From the NCBI RefSeq assembly GCF_914271485.1, contig NZ_CAJZAG010000008.1:1-64000 (forward strand): a DNA stretch of 64,000 nt, written 5' to 3'. Below, one piece after another: positions 43,175-54,662 of the stretch. The stretch comes from Cupriavidus pampae (GTDB taxonomy: Bacteria; Pseudomonadota; Gammaproteobacteria; Burkholderiales; Burkholderiaceae). Position 1 is the stretch's first letter, and the number at the start of each line of letters is the position of its first letter. The notes beneath the pieces were generated by a model. The model worked only from the letters and a program-made list of their open reading frames with translations, ran no database searches and was not told the DNA's origin. The position numbers and the translations under genes are program-made.

Positions 43175-44062
43175 ATGTACGCCCACCTCAACGACACCAC
43201 CCTCTTCTACGACATCGACGGCGCGGAGTTTGACCCCGGCCATGGCGAACTGCTGCGCAAGCCGGTGCTCGTGGTGCTCCACGGCGGGCTGGGCTTCGAT
43301 CACGCCTACCTGAAGCCGGGCCTCGGCCCGCTGCGCGATCACGCGCAATTGCTCTACGTCGATCTGCGCGGGCAGGGCCGTTCAGGCCGGCCGCCGCTGG
43401 AGAGCTGCACGCTCGAGCAGATGGCCGACGATGTGGCCGCGTTGTGCGCGTCGCTTGGCCTGCCGCGCGTTCAGGTGTTCGGGCACTCGGCCGGTGGTTT
43501 CGTCGCAATGCACCTCGCGCTGCGCCATCCAACGCTGGTTGCGGGACTGATCCTGTGTGGCAGTTCACCGACCGTGCAGCCGATCATGGACGAGGAAGGC
43601 ACCGAGCCCGCGCCATCGCTGGCATCGCGCGCGGGGCCGGAGACGCTCGCGGTGGCGGGCCGCGTGTTCGGCGGTGATATCACTGACGAGAGCGTGGCCG
43701 ATTTCTTCCGCGAGGTTGGGCCGTTCTACGCCGCGCCCAGCCACATGCACGTACCGCCGCGGCTGACGGCGCTGAGCATCATGACGGTCGGGATGATGCG
43801 TCATTTCATGACGGCGATTGCGCCCGGTTACGATCTGCGGCCGCGCCTGGCCGAGATCGCGGCGCCGACGCTGGTGGTGGTGGGGCGGGAAGACTGGGTA
43901 TGTCCGCCGCGCGCCAGCCGTGCCATCGCACGTGGCATTCCGGGGGCGAGGCTGATCGTGCTCGGCGAAGCGGGGCACTTCACGTTCTCGGAGACGCCGG
44001 CGGCGTTCCTCGATGCGGTGGTCAGCTTCCTGCCGCCGGCCGCATCAGACCCGGCGGCCTGA
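43175..44062 (+). CDS. Alpha/beta hydrolase (proline iminopeptidase-like)
   Basis: A 295-residue alpha/beta hydrolase. The oxyanion-hole HGG is in VLHGGLGFDHAYL, the nucleophile elbow is FGHSAGGFVAM, DLRGQGRSGRPP precedes it, and the catalytic His is in GEAGHFTFSETP near the C-terminus. Sequence style resembles proline iminopeptidase (S33) enzymes, but the substrate is open. It stands alone between lpxC and the convergent DUF721 gene. Confidence 0.87.
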   Translation: MYAHLNDTTLFYDIDGAEFDPGHGELLRKPVLVVLHGGLGFDHAYLKPGLGPLRDHAQLLYVDLRGQGRSGRPPLESCTLEQMADDVAALCASLGLPRVQVFGHSAGGFVAMHLALRHPTLVAGLILCGSSPTVQPIMDEEGTEPAPSLASRAGPETLAVAGRVFGGDITDESVADFFREVGPFYAAPSHMHVPPRLTALSIMTVGMMRHFMTAIAPGYDLRPRLAEIAAPTLVVVGREDWVCPPRASRAIARGIPGARLIVLGEAGHFTFSETPAAFLDAVVSFLPPAASDPAA

Positions 44063-44083
44063 CGACTGCATGACGGCTACTGC

Positions 44084-44599
44084 CTAACGGCGGCCGTGGC
44101 GGGACAGCAGCGCATCGACGGCGGCCTTCAGCGGGGAGTCGGGCAGACTGCGCGACAGTTCGTCCATGCTGGTCAGGCCGAGCGGCGTCATGTCGCGCTG
44201 GCGCTGGCGTACCACCGGCCCGGTGTCCCAGTCGCTCCGGCCGGCCTCCGGTTGAACCCTTACCCGGATTGCGGTAACCTGCGAGCCCCGCTGCTGCAGC
44301 CTGGAAAGCAACGTTGGCGCCACCTGGCGCACGCGCGCCGCGGCCGCCCCGTTGGCGGCCAATAGCAGCAAGGTGTGCTCCGTCTGCGGTCCACGGTTGT
44401 CCTGCTTGATGCCGGCGACCGAGATGCCCGTTCGCAGTCCCTGCAGGCCTTGGGGCAGCAGCGACAGAACTTCCGCTTCCAGAGACGCCAGATCCCGCGC
44501 CGTCCGCATCAGGGACGACACCGGACCGGATTTTTCCAGCCAGTCGTTGAGCGGCTTGGCGGCCTGCGTCTGGAGCGCGTGGTGTGTGAACATTCGCAT
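44084..44599 (-). CDS. DUF721 protein, probable DciA-type helicase loader
   Basis: A 171-residue DUF721 protein. The conserved part (about 15-120) includes ARDLASLEAEVLSLLPQGL in a helical segment and HTLLLLAANGAAAARVRQVAPTLLSRLQ, which fits the RNA-binding-like KH fold of DciA. DciA is the widespread bacterial loader of the replicative helicase DnaB. The rest is Arg-rich and disordered. The start is uncertain: 44599 is the shortest sensible choice, 44632 is possible, and neither has a good ribosome-binding site. It diverges from the M23 peptidase gene. Confidence 0.75.
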   Translation of the reverse strand: MRMFTHHALQTQAAKPLNDWLEKSGPVSSLMRTARDLASLEAEVLSLLPQGLQGLRTGISVAGIKQDNRGPQTEHTLLLLAANGAAAARVRQVAPTLLSRLQQRGSQVTAIRVRVQPEAGRSDWDTGPVVRQRQRDMTPLGLTSMDELSRSLPDSPLKAAVDALLSRHGRR

Positions 44600-44707
44600 G
44601 CCGTGAATTCTAGCGTGCAATCCCGCGCCCATGAGAGTGCGGGAGGTACGCGACATCCGCGCGGGCATCATGCCCGGTAGGCGGACCTTGGTCGGAAGGG
44701 GTATGTC

Positions 44708-45622
44708 ATGCAGATCATCATGGTTCATCCGCGCGGTACACGCGTGGTGCGGTTCGAACTCACGCGGTTGCGCGCCGTGCTGGCGCTCACATTGATGTGC
44801 GCGCTGGTCGCGGCGGCAGCGTCGGGCCTGACGTGGCAGTTCGCCAGCCGTGGGGCCGGCGCCGCCGCGGTAGCGCGCGACAACGACTACCTGCGCGAGA
44901 ATCTGGCGGTCATGGCCACGCGCGTGGGCGAATTGCAGGCGCGCATGGTGCGCCTCGACGCGCTCGGCGAGCGCGTCTCGGGCCTGGCGGGCATCTCGCC
45001 GCAGGACTTCGACTTCCGTCATGTACCGCCGCGTGGCGGCCCGGAACGCCATGCCAGGTCGGCGGCGGCGGAACTCACGCTGCCCGATCTCGATACCGCG
45101 CTGAAACAGCTGGGCGAGGACGCCGACCACCGGGCCGACTATTTCAACGTCATCGAAACCACGCTGCAGGACCGCCAGTTGAGCGACCGGCGCCTGCCGC
45201 GCGTGATGCCGGTGGCCACCGGCTACAACGCCTCGAGCTTCGGCGCCCGCATCGACCCGTTCTCGGGACGGCGCGTGCAGCATGACGGCGTCGACTTCGC
45301 GGCACCCGGCGGCACGCCGATCGTGGCGGCCGCGGGCGGCGTGGTGGTGGCGCAGGAATGGCACCACGAGTACGGCAACATGATCGACATCGACCATGGC
45401 AATGGCCTCAAGACGCGCTACGCGCACGTTTCGCGCTCGCTGGTCAAGGTTGGCGACCTCGTGCGTGCGGGCCAGAACATCGCCCAGGTGGGCAGCACGG
45501 GCCGTTCGACGGGCTCACACCTGCACTTCGAAGTCCATGTCAACGGCCAGGCGCGCAACCCGGCGGGTTTTCTGATGTCGGCGACGGCGCCCACGCCGAC
45601 CGACCGCGCGGCCATTCGCTGA
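44708..45622 (+). CDS. M23 family metallopeptidase (LytM/NlpD-type)
   Basis: A 304-residue membrane-anchored protein. A membrane helix spans about residues 22-43, a coiled-coil follows (about 55-95), and the C-terminal peptidase_M23 domain has HDGVDFAAPGGTPI (H and D zinc ligands) and GSHLHFEVHVNG (HxH). It probably cleaves or activates cleavage of peptidoglycan cross-links in the periplasm. It is divergent from the DciA-like gene and upstream of secA, an arrangement common in beta- and gammaproteobacteria. Confidence 0.9.
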   Translation: MQIIMVHPRGTRVVRFELTRLRAVLALTLMCALVAAAASGLTWQFASRGAGAAAVARDNDYLRENLAVMATRVGELQARMVRLDALGERVSGLAGISPQDFDFRHVPPRGGPERHARSAAAELTLPDLDTALKQLGEDADHRADYFNVIETTLQDRQLSDRRLPRVMPVATGYNASSFGARIDPFSGRRVQHDGVDFAAPGGTPIVAAAGGVVVAQEWHHEYGNMIDIDHGNGLKTRYAHVSRSLVKVGDLVRAGQNIAQVGSTGRSTGSHLHFEVHVNGQARNPAGFLMSATAPTPTDRAAIR

Positions 45623-45790
45623 GTAATGAACCCGGCTCCCGGGGTTGCGTCAAACCGGGGTGACCAGGGCCGGGTCGCGAGTCGAGAGGGGGTGGCGCGG
45701 ACGCAAGCCGCCCCACGGGCGCGTGATAAACTCGGCGTTTTGCGCCAGTTTTTTCAGCGCCAACGTTTCCAATGTCTCGCGCCGCTGATC

Positions 45791-45822
45791 GATACAGAGT
45801 CATACGCATCCGACTCTGTGTC
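45791..45822. promoter_or_regulatory. Inverted repeat in the secA leader
   Basis: acagagtc pairs exactly with gactctgt over 8 bp with a 10-base loop, and the flanking bases extend it to 10 of 11. It lies about 30 bases upstream of the secA start, without a T-run. A leader role is possible; no SecM-like gene is visible. Confidence 0.35.
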
Positions 45823-45849
45823 CAACCAGCGCGCAGGTGAAAGCACTCG

Positions 45850-48642
<2,793 letters not shown>

Positions 48643-48755
48643 TCGCGCGCTGACCGCCGGTCGTCTCAAGTATCACGTTCATGCCCGCGCCATGCGGGCA
48701 TGTTCATCAGTAGCACCAGAAAACGCATCAGAACACATTCGCAGAGGTATCGCTC

Positions 48756-49982
48756 ATGGCCGTCAACCTTCCGCTGCCGCAGGCAGAACACCTGAAATCC
48801 GTGGCCGGCGTCGAGCTTGGCTGGGCCGAGGCGGGCATCCGCAAGGCCAACCGCAAGGACGTGCTCGTGGTCCGCGTGGCCGACGGCAGCACGGTGGCCG
48901 GCGTGTTCACGCAGAACCGTTTCTGCGCGGCGCCCGTGCAGGTGTGCCGTGAACATCTGGCCGCGGGGGCGGGCATTCGCGCGCTCGTGGTGAACACTGG
49001 CAATGCCAATGCGGGCACTGGCGAACCGGGCCTCGTGGCCGCGCGCGCCACGTGCGACGCGGTGGCGGCGCAGCTCGGCATCGCGGCCAATCAGGTGCTG
49101 CCGTTCTCGACCGGCGTCATCCTCGAGCCGTTGCCCGTGGATCGCCTGACCGCCGGCCTGCCCGCGGCCATCGCCAATGCGAAGCCCGACAACTGGCTGG
49201 CCGCCGCCGAGTCGATCATGACCACCGACACGCAGCCGAAGGCGGCCTCGCGCACGGTGCAGATCGACGGCAAGACGGTCACGCTGAGCGGCATCAGCAA
49301 GGGTGCAGGCATGATTCGCCCGAATATGGCGACGATGCTTGGGTTTATCGCGACCGACGCGGGCGTGGCGCAGCCGGTGCTGCAGCAGCTCGTGTCGCAT
49401 GCGGCGGACCACTCGTTCAACAGCATCACGATCGATGGCGATACTTCGACCAACGACTCGTTCGTGCTGATCGCCACGGGCAAGTCCGGCATCACCATCG
49501 ATCGGGCCGACGGCCCCGCGTTTGCCGCGCTGAAGGAAGCGGTGACCTCGCTGGCGCAGGAACTCGCGCAGATGATCGTGCGTGATGGCGAGGGCGCGAC
49601 CAAGCTGATGACGATTCGCGTCGAGGGCGGCAACAGCGTGGCCGAGTGCCGCCAGATCGCCTATGCCATCGCCCATTCGCCGCTGGTGAAGACCGCGTTC
49701 TACGCATCGGACCCCAATCTTGGCCGCATCCTGGCCGCCGTTGGCTATGCCGGCGTCGACGATCTCGATGTGAACCGCGTCAACCTGTGGCTCGACGACG
49801 TCTGGGTCGCGCGCGACGGTGGCCGCAATCCCGAGTACCGCGAAGAAGACGGCCAGCGCGTGATGAAGCAGGCCGAGATCACCGTGCGCGTCGCGCTCGG
49901 CCGCGGCAATGCCGAAGCCACGGTGTGGACGTGCGACCTGTCGCACGACTACGTGTCCATCAACGCCGACTATCGTTCGTAA
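48756..49982 (+). CDS. argJ: Bifunctional ornithine acetyltransferase/N-acetylglutamate synthase ArgJ
   Basis: A 408-residue enzyme of the cyclic arginine pathway that recycles the acetyl group. It self-cleaves between Ala192 and Thr193 in the MIRPNMATMLGF motif, the new Thr being the nucleophile. TQNRFCAAPVQVCREHL, TGNANAGTGE and ITIDGDTSTNDSFVLIATG are family motifs, with a C-terminal AEITVRVALGRG. It lies 113 bases after secA and 29 bases before the DUF815 ATPase. Confidence 0.96.
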   Translation: MAVNLPLPQAEHLKSVAGVELGWAEAGIRKANRKDVLVVRVADGSTVAGVFTQNRFCAAPVQVCREHLAAGAGIRALVVNTGNANAGTGEPGLVAARATCDAVAAQLGIAANQVLPFSTGVILEPLPVDRLTAGLPAAIANAKPDNWLAAAESIMTTDTQPKAASRTVQIDGKTVTLSGISKGAGMIRPNMATMLGFIATDAGVAQPVLQQLVSHAADHSFNSITIDGDTSTNDSFVLIATGKSGITIDRADGPAFAALKEAVTSLAQELAQMIVRDGEGATKLMTIRVEGGNSVAECRQIAYAIAHSPLVKTAFYASDPNLGRILAAVGYAGVDDLDVNRVNLWLDDVWVARDGGRNPEYREEDGQRVMKQAEITVRVALGRGNAEATVWTCDLSHDYVSINADYRS

Positions 49983-50011
49983 TCCAATCAAGCTGCAGGA
50001 CTCGCCCCATC

Positions 50012-50890
50012 ATGTCTGACCTTGCCAATCGCCTTGACGCTTTTCTCGCCCGACTCGAACAATGGTTGCCGCCGCAGCTGACTGACGCGGACTGGCAGGA
50101 GGCGGTAGCGTTTCGCTGGCGCAAGCGACAGAGCCTGTTCGGCAATATCGGTTATCTGCAGGCGATCAGGCAGCTGCCGCCGATTCATCTGGACGACCTC
50201 AAGAACATCGAGCGCCAGAAAGATGCGATCGTCGCCAATACGCGCCAGTTCGTGAACCGCCTGCCGGCGAACAACGTGCTGCTGACGGGCGCGCGCGGCA
50301 CCGGCAAGTCGTCGCTGATCAAGGCGTGCCTCAACGCGTTTGTGAAAGACGGACTGCGACTGGTCGAGGTAGACAAGGATGACCTGGGCGACCTCGGCGA
50401 TATCGTCGAACAGCTGTCGCAGCGTCCCGAGCGTTTCGCGATCTTCTGCGACGACCTGTCGTTCGAGGATGGCGAGTCCGGCTACAAGTCGCTGAAGTCC
50501 GCGCTCGACGGCTCGGTGGCCGCGCAATCGGACAACGTGTTGATCTACGCCACGTCGAACCGCCGCCATCTGTTGCCCGAGTACATGAAGGACAACGAGA
50601 CCTATCGTCATACCGACGACGGCGAGATCCATCCCGGCGAAGTGGTCGAGGAGAAGATTTCCCTGTCGGAGCGATTCGGTCTTTGGCTGTCGTTCTATCC
50701 GCCCAAGCAGGACGAGTATCTGGCCATCGTCGGCCACTGGCTGTCGCACTTCGGCTGCACCGAGGAAGACATTGCCGCCGCGCGCGGCGACGCGCTGGTG
50801 TGGGCGCTCGAGCGCGGTTCGCGTTCCGGCCGTGTCGCGTGGCAGTTCGCGCGCGACTGGGGCGGCAAGCACGGCAAGCCGTACGCATGA
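50012..50890 (+). CDS. DUF815 family AAA ATPase
   Basis: A 292-residue P-loop ATPase. Walker A is LTGARGTGKSSLIKAC (about 92-107); Walker B-like FAIFCDDLSFEDGE follows, then VLIYATSNRRHLLPEYM and KISLSERFGLWLSF, the DUF815 hallmark. No target is known. It starts 29 bases after argJ and its stop overlaps the Nudix gene start (ATGA), so it is in an operon with both. Confidence 0.9.
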   Translation: MSDLANRLDAFLARLEQWLPPQLTDADWQEAVAFRWRKRQSLFGNIGYLQAIRQLPPIHLDDLKNIERQKDAIVANTRQFVNRLPANNVLLTGARGTGKSSLIKACLNAFVKDGLRLVEVDKDDLGDLGDIVEQLSQRPERFAIFCDDLSFEDGESGYKSLKSALDGSVAAQSDNVLIYATSNRRHLLPEYMKDNETYRHTDDGEIHPGEVVEEKISLSERFGLWLSFYPPKQDEYLAIVGHWLSHFGCTEEDIAAARGDALVWALERGSRSGRVAWQFARDWGGKHGKPYA

Positions 50891-51345
50891 GCGATGCAAT
50901 GAACGGCACTCAGCGTGATACCGGCCTCGACGCCAACGGACAACCGCGCAAGGTGACCGAGGTCGCGGTCGGCGTGCTGGTGCAGGCCGACGGACGCTTT
51001 TTGCTGGCTCAGCGTCCGGCTGGCAAGCCGTACGAAGGCTACTGGGAGTTTCCGGGCGGCAAGCTGGAGCCGGGCGAGTCGGTGGAGGCGGCGCTAGCGC
51101 GCGAACTGCATGAAGAGCTCGGCCTCGATGTGACACGCAGCGAGCGCTGGCATGTGCTCGAGCACGACTACCCGCACGCGTATGTGCGGCTATATTTCTG
51201 TAAGGTCACGGCATGGCGGGGGGAGCCCGTCGGTCGTGAAGGCCAGGCGTTTGCATGGCAGACGGTCCCGGTGGAAGTGGAGCCGCTGTTGCCGGCCACC
51301 ATCCCGGTCGTCGCGTGGCTCTCGGAGGAAGCGCAGCAGCAATAG
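50887..51345 (+). CDS. mutT: Nudix hydrolase, MutT-type (8-oxo-dGTPase)
   Basis: A 152-residue Nudix protein. The Nudix box reads GGKLEPGESVEAALARELHEELGLDV, matching GX5EX7REUXEEXGU. VEVAVGVLVQADGRFLLAQRP and the EGYWEFPGGK approach are typical of MutT, which hydrolyses oxidised guanine nucleotides. A polar N-tail of about 20 residues precedes it. It overlaps the DUF815 ATPase by four bases. Confidence 0.85.
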   Translation: MSDAMNGTQRDTGLDANGQPRKVTEVAVGVLVQADGRFLLAQRPAGKPYEGYWEFPGGKLEPGESVEAALARELHEELGLDVTRSERWHVLEHDYPHAYVRLYFCKVTAWRGEPVGREGQAFAWQTVPVEVEPLLPATIPVVAWLSEEAQQQ

Positions 51346-51404
51346 GGACGCGCCGGGCAGAGCGCGGGTTTGTTGGCTAGTTCATCCACTACCGGAGTGT
51401 CCGC

Positions 51405-53468
51405 ATGCAACGTGCAGAACGCGTCGCCGACTCTGTTTCCCTGCCCGAACTGACCTTGCGCGGCGTTATCCTCGGCGCGCTCATCACGGTGGTCTTCACG
51501 GCCTCCAACATCTACCTCGGCCTCAAGGTCGGCCTGACCTTCTCCTCCGCGATTCCCGCCGCCGTCATCTCGATGGCGGTGCTGCGATTGTTCCCGGGGG
51601 CCAATATCCTCGAGAACAACATGGTGCAGACGCAGGCTTCGGCCGCGGGCACGCTGTCCTCGATCATCTTCATCCTGCCCGGACTCGTCATGCTTGGCCA
51701 CTGGCAGGGCTTTCCGTTCTGGCAAACGATGGCGATCTGCGCGGCGGGCGGCATGCTCGGCGTCATCTTCAGCATTCCGCTACGCCATGCGATGGTCGTG
51801 AACAGCGACCTGCCATATCCCGAAGGCGTGGCGGCAGCGGAGATCCTGCGCGTCGGTAGCGCTTCGCAGGAGGCAGGGGGAAAAGCTTCGACCGGACTCG
51901 CGGACCTCGTGGCCGGCGGGCTTGCGGCCGGCCTCTTCAGTTTTGCCGCGAGCGGGCTGCGCGTGCTCGCCGAGGGCGCCAACGCGTGGCTGGCCGCGGG
52001 GGCGTCGGTGGTGCGCCTGTCGATGGGGTTCTCGCTCGCCCTCGTGGGCGCCGGCTATCTGGTCGGCATCGTTGGCGGGCTGGCGATGCTGCTCGGTCTG
52101 ATTCTCACGTGGGGCATCGCGGTGCCATGGCTGACCGCCATCACGCCGATGCCGGTCGATGCCACGCTGGCGAGCTTCGGCACGAAGATCTGGAGCACGC
52201 AGGCACGCTTTATCGGCGCCGGCACGATTGCGATCGCTGCCATCTGGACGCTGGCCACGCTGTTCAAGCCAATGGTGGAGGGCGTACGTGCTTCGATGGG
52301 GGCATCGTTTGGCGCCCTGCGTACCGCGGGCCAACAAGATGGGCAGGGCGGCATCCCGCGTATCCAGCGCGATCTGCCCGCGCGCTGGATCGGCGTGCTG
52401 ACGCTCGTGATGATCGCGGTGCTGGCCATCACGTTCGGCTACTTCCTGGCCCCGGCACCGCTGGCCACCGGGCCCGCCTGGCGACTGGTCGCCTGCGCGG
52501 TGCTGTTCGCGTTCGTGTTCGGCTTTCTGGTCGCGGCCGCATGCGGCTACATGGCGGGACTGGTTGGATCGTCGGCCAGTCCGATCTCGGGCATCGGCAT
52601 CATCGCGGTGATCCTGGTCTCGCTGCTGATTCTCGGTGTGGGCACGCTCGATGGTTTGCTTGGCACGCCGGAGGGCGGCAGGTTCGCGATTGCGCTGGCC
52701 ATCTTCACCACCTCCGCGGTGGTCGCGGTGGCATCGATCTCCAACGACAACCTGCAGGATCTGAAGACCGGCTGGCTGGTCGGGGCCACGCCGTGGCGCC
52801 AGCAGGTGGCGCTGCTGATCGGCTGCGTGGTCGGCGCCGCGGTCATTCCGCCGGTGCTCGAACTGCTGTATCACGCGTACGGCTTCGCGGGCGCGTTGCC
52901 GCGCGCGGACATGGATCCCAATCAGGCGCTCGCGGCACCGCAGGCCACGCTGATGACGGCGATCGCCACCGGCATTTTTACCCATCAACTCAACTGGACC
53001 ATGATCCTGATCGGCGTCGCGCTGGGCGTGGTGCTGATCGCGATCGACGAGATGCTGCGCCGCCGGGGCGGCGTGGCGCGCCTGCCCGTGCTGGCGGTCG
53101 GCATCGGTATCTATCTGCCGCCGACCATCAGTTCGGCGCTCGTGGTTGGCGCGGTGCTGTCATGGTGGCTGATGCGTGCCGAGCGTCGCCGTGTGCAGGC
53201 ACGAGGCGACGATGTGCAGCTGGCGCTCGAGCATGCGGAACGCCGTGGCACGCTGCTCGCGTCGGGGCTGATCGTGGGGGAGAGTCTGGTGGGCGTGGCG
53301 CTGGCCGCGGTCATCGGCCTGTCGGGCCACGAAGCGCCGCTCGCGCTCGTCGGCGAGGGCTTTGCGACGATGGCCCAGTGGCTGGGCCTCGCGGTATTCG
53401 TGCTCGTGTGCGTGGCGTTCTGCCGCCGCGTATTGACGGCGGCGGGGGCGGCCGTTCAGTCGTCCTGA
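51405..53468 (+). CDS. OPT family oligopeptide transporter
   Basis: A 687-residue polytopic membrane transporter of the OPT/YSL family with about 14-16 helices. The start ELTLRGVILGALITVVFTASNIYLGLKVGLTFSSAIPAAVISM, EGVAAAEILRVGSA and a central NDNLQDLKTGWLVGATPWRQQ segment are family-typical. It couples import of peptides or siderophore-like compounds to protons; the substrate is not readable. It overlaps the convergent yacG gene by 13 bases at its 3' end. Confidence 0.93.
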   Translation: MQRAERVADSVSLPELTLRGVILGALITVVFTASNIYLGLKVGLTFSSAIPAAVISMAVLRLFPGANILENNMVQTQASAAGTLSSIIFILPGLVMLGHWQGFPFWQTMAICAAGGMLGVIFSIPLRHAMVVNSDLPYPEGVAAAEILRVGSASQEAGGKASTGLADLVAGGLAAGLFSFAASGLRVLAEGANAWLAAGASVVRLSMGFSLALVGAGYLVGIVGGLAMLLGLILTWGIAVPWLTAITPMPVDATLASFGTKIWSTQARFIGAGTIAIAAIWTLATLFKPMVEGVRASMGASFGALRTAGQQDGQGGIPRIQRDLPARWIGVLTLVMIAVLAITFGYFLAPAPLATGPAWRLVACAVLFAFVFGFLVAAACGYMAGLVGSSASPISGIGIIAVILVSLLILGVGTLDGLLGTPEGGRFAIALAIFTTSAVVAVASISNDNLQDLKTGWLVGATPWRQQVALLIGCVVGAAVIPPVLELLYHAYGFAGALPRADMDPNQALAAPQATLMTAIATGIFTHQLNWTMILIGVALGVVLIAIDEMLRRRGGVARLPVLAVGIGIYLPPTISSALVVGAVLSWWLMRAERRRVQARGDDVQLALEHAERRGTLLASGLIVGESLVGVALAAVIGLSGHEAPLALVGEGFATMAQWLGLAVFVLVCVAFCRRVLTAAGAAVQSS

Positions 53469-53647
53469 TCTTCGGGCAGATCCGGTGACGGTGTTTCGCC
53501 GGGCTTGCCGCCGATCACGTACTTCTCGGCGGCCCAGGCGCCCAGATCGATCTGCTTGCAGCGATTCGAGCAGAACGGCCGGAATTTGTTCTCGGGCACC
53601 CATTCGACATCGGTACCGCAGGTAGGACATTTGACAACGGCAGGCAT
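53456..53647 (-). CDS. yacG: DNA gyrase inhibitor YacG
   Basis: A 63-residue zinc-finger protein. Four cysteines (Cys7, Cys10, Cys26, Cys30) in VKCPTCG and RPFCSNRCKQIDLGAWA form the YacG zinc site, and a short acidic tail ends the protein. YacG binds GyrB and inhibits gyrase in vitro. It is last in the pilBCD-coaE-zapD-yacG group and overlaps the OPT gene tail to tail. Confidence 0.95.
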   Translation of the reverse strand: MPAVVKCPTCGTDVEWVPENKFRPFCSNRCKQIDLGAWAAEKYVIGGKPGETPSPDLPEDQDD

Positions 53648-53669
53648 CAGCGTTCTTGAGTCTGCAACT

Positions 53670-54428
53670 TCAGAAATTGCACAGCTTGAGCAGGAACGGG
53701 ATATCGGCATCGACCGAGCGCGGTCGCATGTCGCCGTCCTGCTGGGTAAAGCGAACCCACAGCATGTACTTGTTGGCGCTCATCTCCGGAATGAAGGCGA
53801 GCAGCGATTCGTCGAGATACACCTGCATCAACTGATAGCTTCGACCCGACAGCATCTGCTGATAGCTGCCACCGGTGGCGATGACCTTGCCGCTCTGCCC
53901 CGATTCGCGCAGCAGGCGCAGCACGATCGACGCGCCCATGCGCAGCGAGGCGAGAGGGCGCGCCCACTTCAGGACATCGGCGCGGCGATCCTCGGCCGGG
54001 CGATGCTGCCATGCATAGTAGGCGGGCAGGTCGAACTCGCAGGTGCCGCCCGGAATGATCGCGCGGCTGCGGATGCTGGTCAGCCATTCGTTGTCGGTCA
54101 GCAACTGGCCGGCCTTGCCGAAGGTCTGATTGAGCGCGGTAATGCCCTGTTCGATCTCGGAAATCACGGTCACGAGCGCGTCCTGATCGATCTGCGGGTT
54201 CGCGCGCAGCGGCGCCAGCGCCTGACGCTGCCGCTCGAGTTCCTTGATCAGGTCAGTCTTGAGGTCGGCCCGGCCCGCCACGTCGATGATCTCGAACAGT
54301 GTCGTGATGGCAACGTGGTGCTGCAGGGCATGTTCCTGCGCGAGGAAATAATCCAGCCGATCGAACAGGTCTTCCAGCCGCAGAAGCGTCCTGATTCGCT
54401 CGTTGAAAGGATATTCGTACAGGATCAA
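53670..54428 (-). CDS. zapD: Cell division protein ZapD
   Basis: A 252-residue FtsZ-bundling protein (formerly YacF). LILYEYPFNERIRTLLRLEDLFDR is the diagnostic N-terminus, so translation most likely begins at a TTG (54428), giving MILYEYPF. The helical core follows, with later LDESLLAFIPEMSANKYMLWVRF. The open frame continues 34 codons upstream without a family-like start. It is 22 bases before yacG and separated from coaE by a promoter-like region. Confidence 0.93.
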   Translation of the reverse strand: MILYEYPFNERIRTLLRLEDLFDRLDYFLAQEHALQHHVAITTLFEIIDVAGRADLKTDLIKELERQRQALAPLRANPQIDQDALVTVISEIEQGITALNQTFGKAGQLLTDNEWLTSIRSRAIIPGGTCEFDLPAYYAWQHRPAEDRRADVLKWARPLASLRMGASIVLRLLRESGQSGKVIATGGSYQQMLSGRSYQLMQVYLDESLLAFIPEMSANKYMLWVRFTQQDGDMRPRSVDADIPFLLKLCNF

Positions 54429-54535
54429 GTGGTAGTCCGTGCTGCACGCCGCTAGTGGATAGCGGCGATGGTCTGGCCAGATACGGCAGTTGCGGCAGTT
54501 GTGTCCCGCGTCGTTTGCGGGCGCTTGCACCGACT

Positions 54536-54560
54536 TTCGGAGATCTTTCGAAGATCCGAA
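54536..54560. promoter_or_regulatory. Inverted repeat in the zapD leader
   Basis: ttcggagatctt and aagatccgaa pair over 10 bp with a 2-base bulge and a 3-base loop. It lies between the predicted zapD transcription start and its TTG. It may be a leader hairpin or an incidental repeat. Confidence 0.3.
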
Positions 54561-54599
54561 GTTCGGCGATTTGCGATTTTTTCCGCTTGTTTTCAGCGC

Positions 54600-54628
54600 A
54601 TTCTATGCGAGTCGGGGCGCAAGAACAA
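54600..54628 (-). promoter_or_regulatory. Promoter of zapD
   Basis: On the minus strand TTGTTC and TAGAAT are separated by exactly 17 bases, with a predicted start near 54593. It lies in the coaE-zapD gap and would allow zapD-yacG to be expressed independently of the pil genes. Confidence 0.55.
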
Positions 54629-54662
54629 ACTCATTTGATGGGAACTTTCTTCGAAATTGCCC

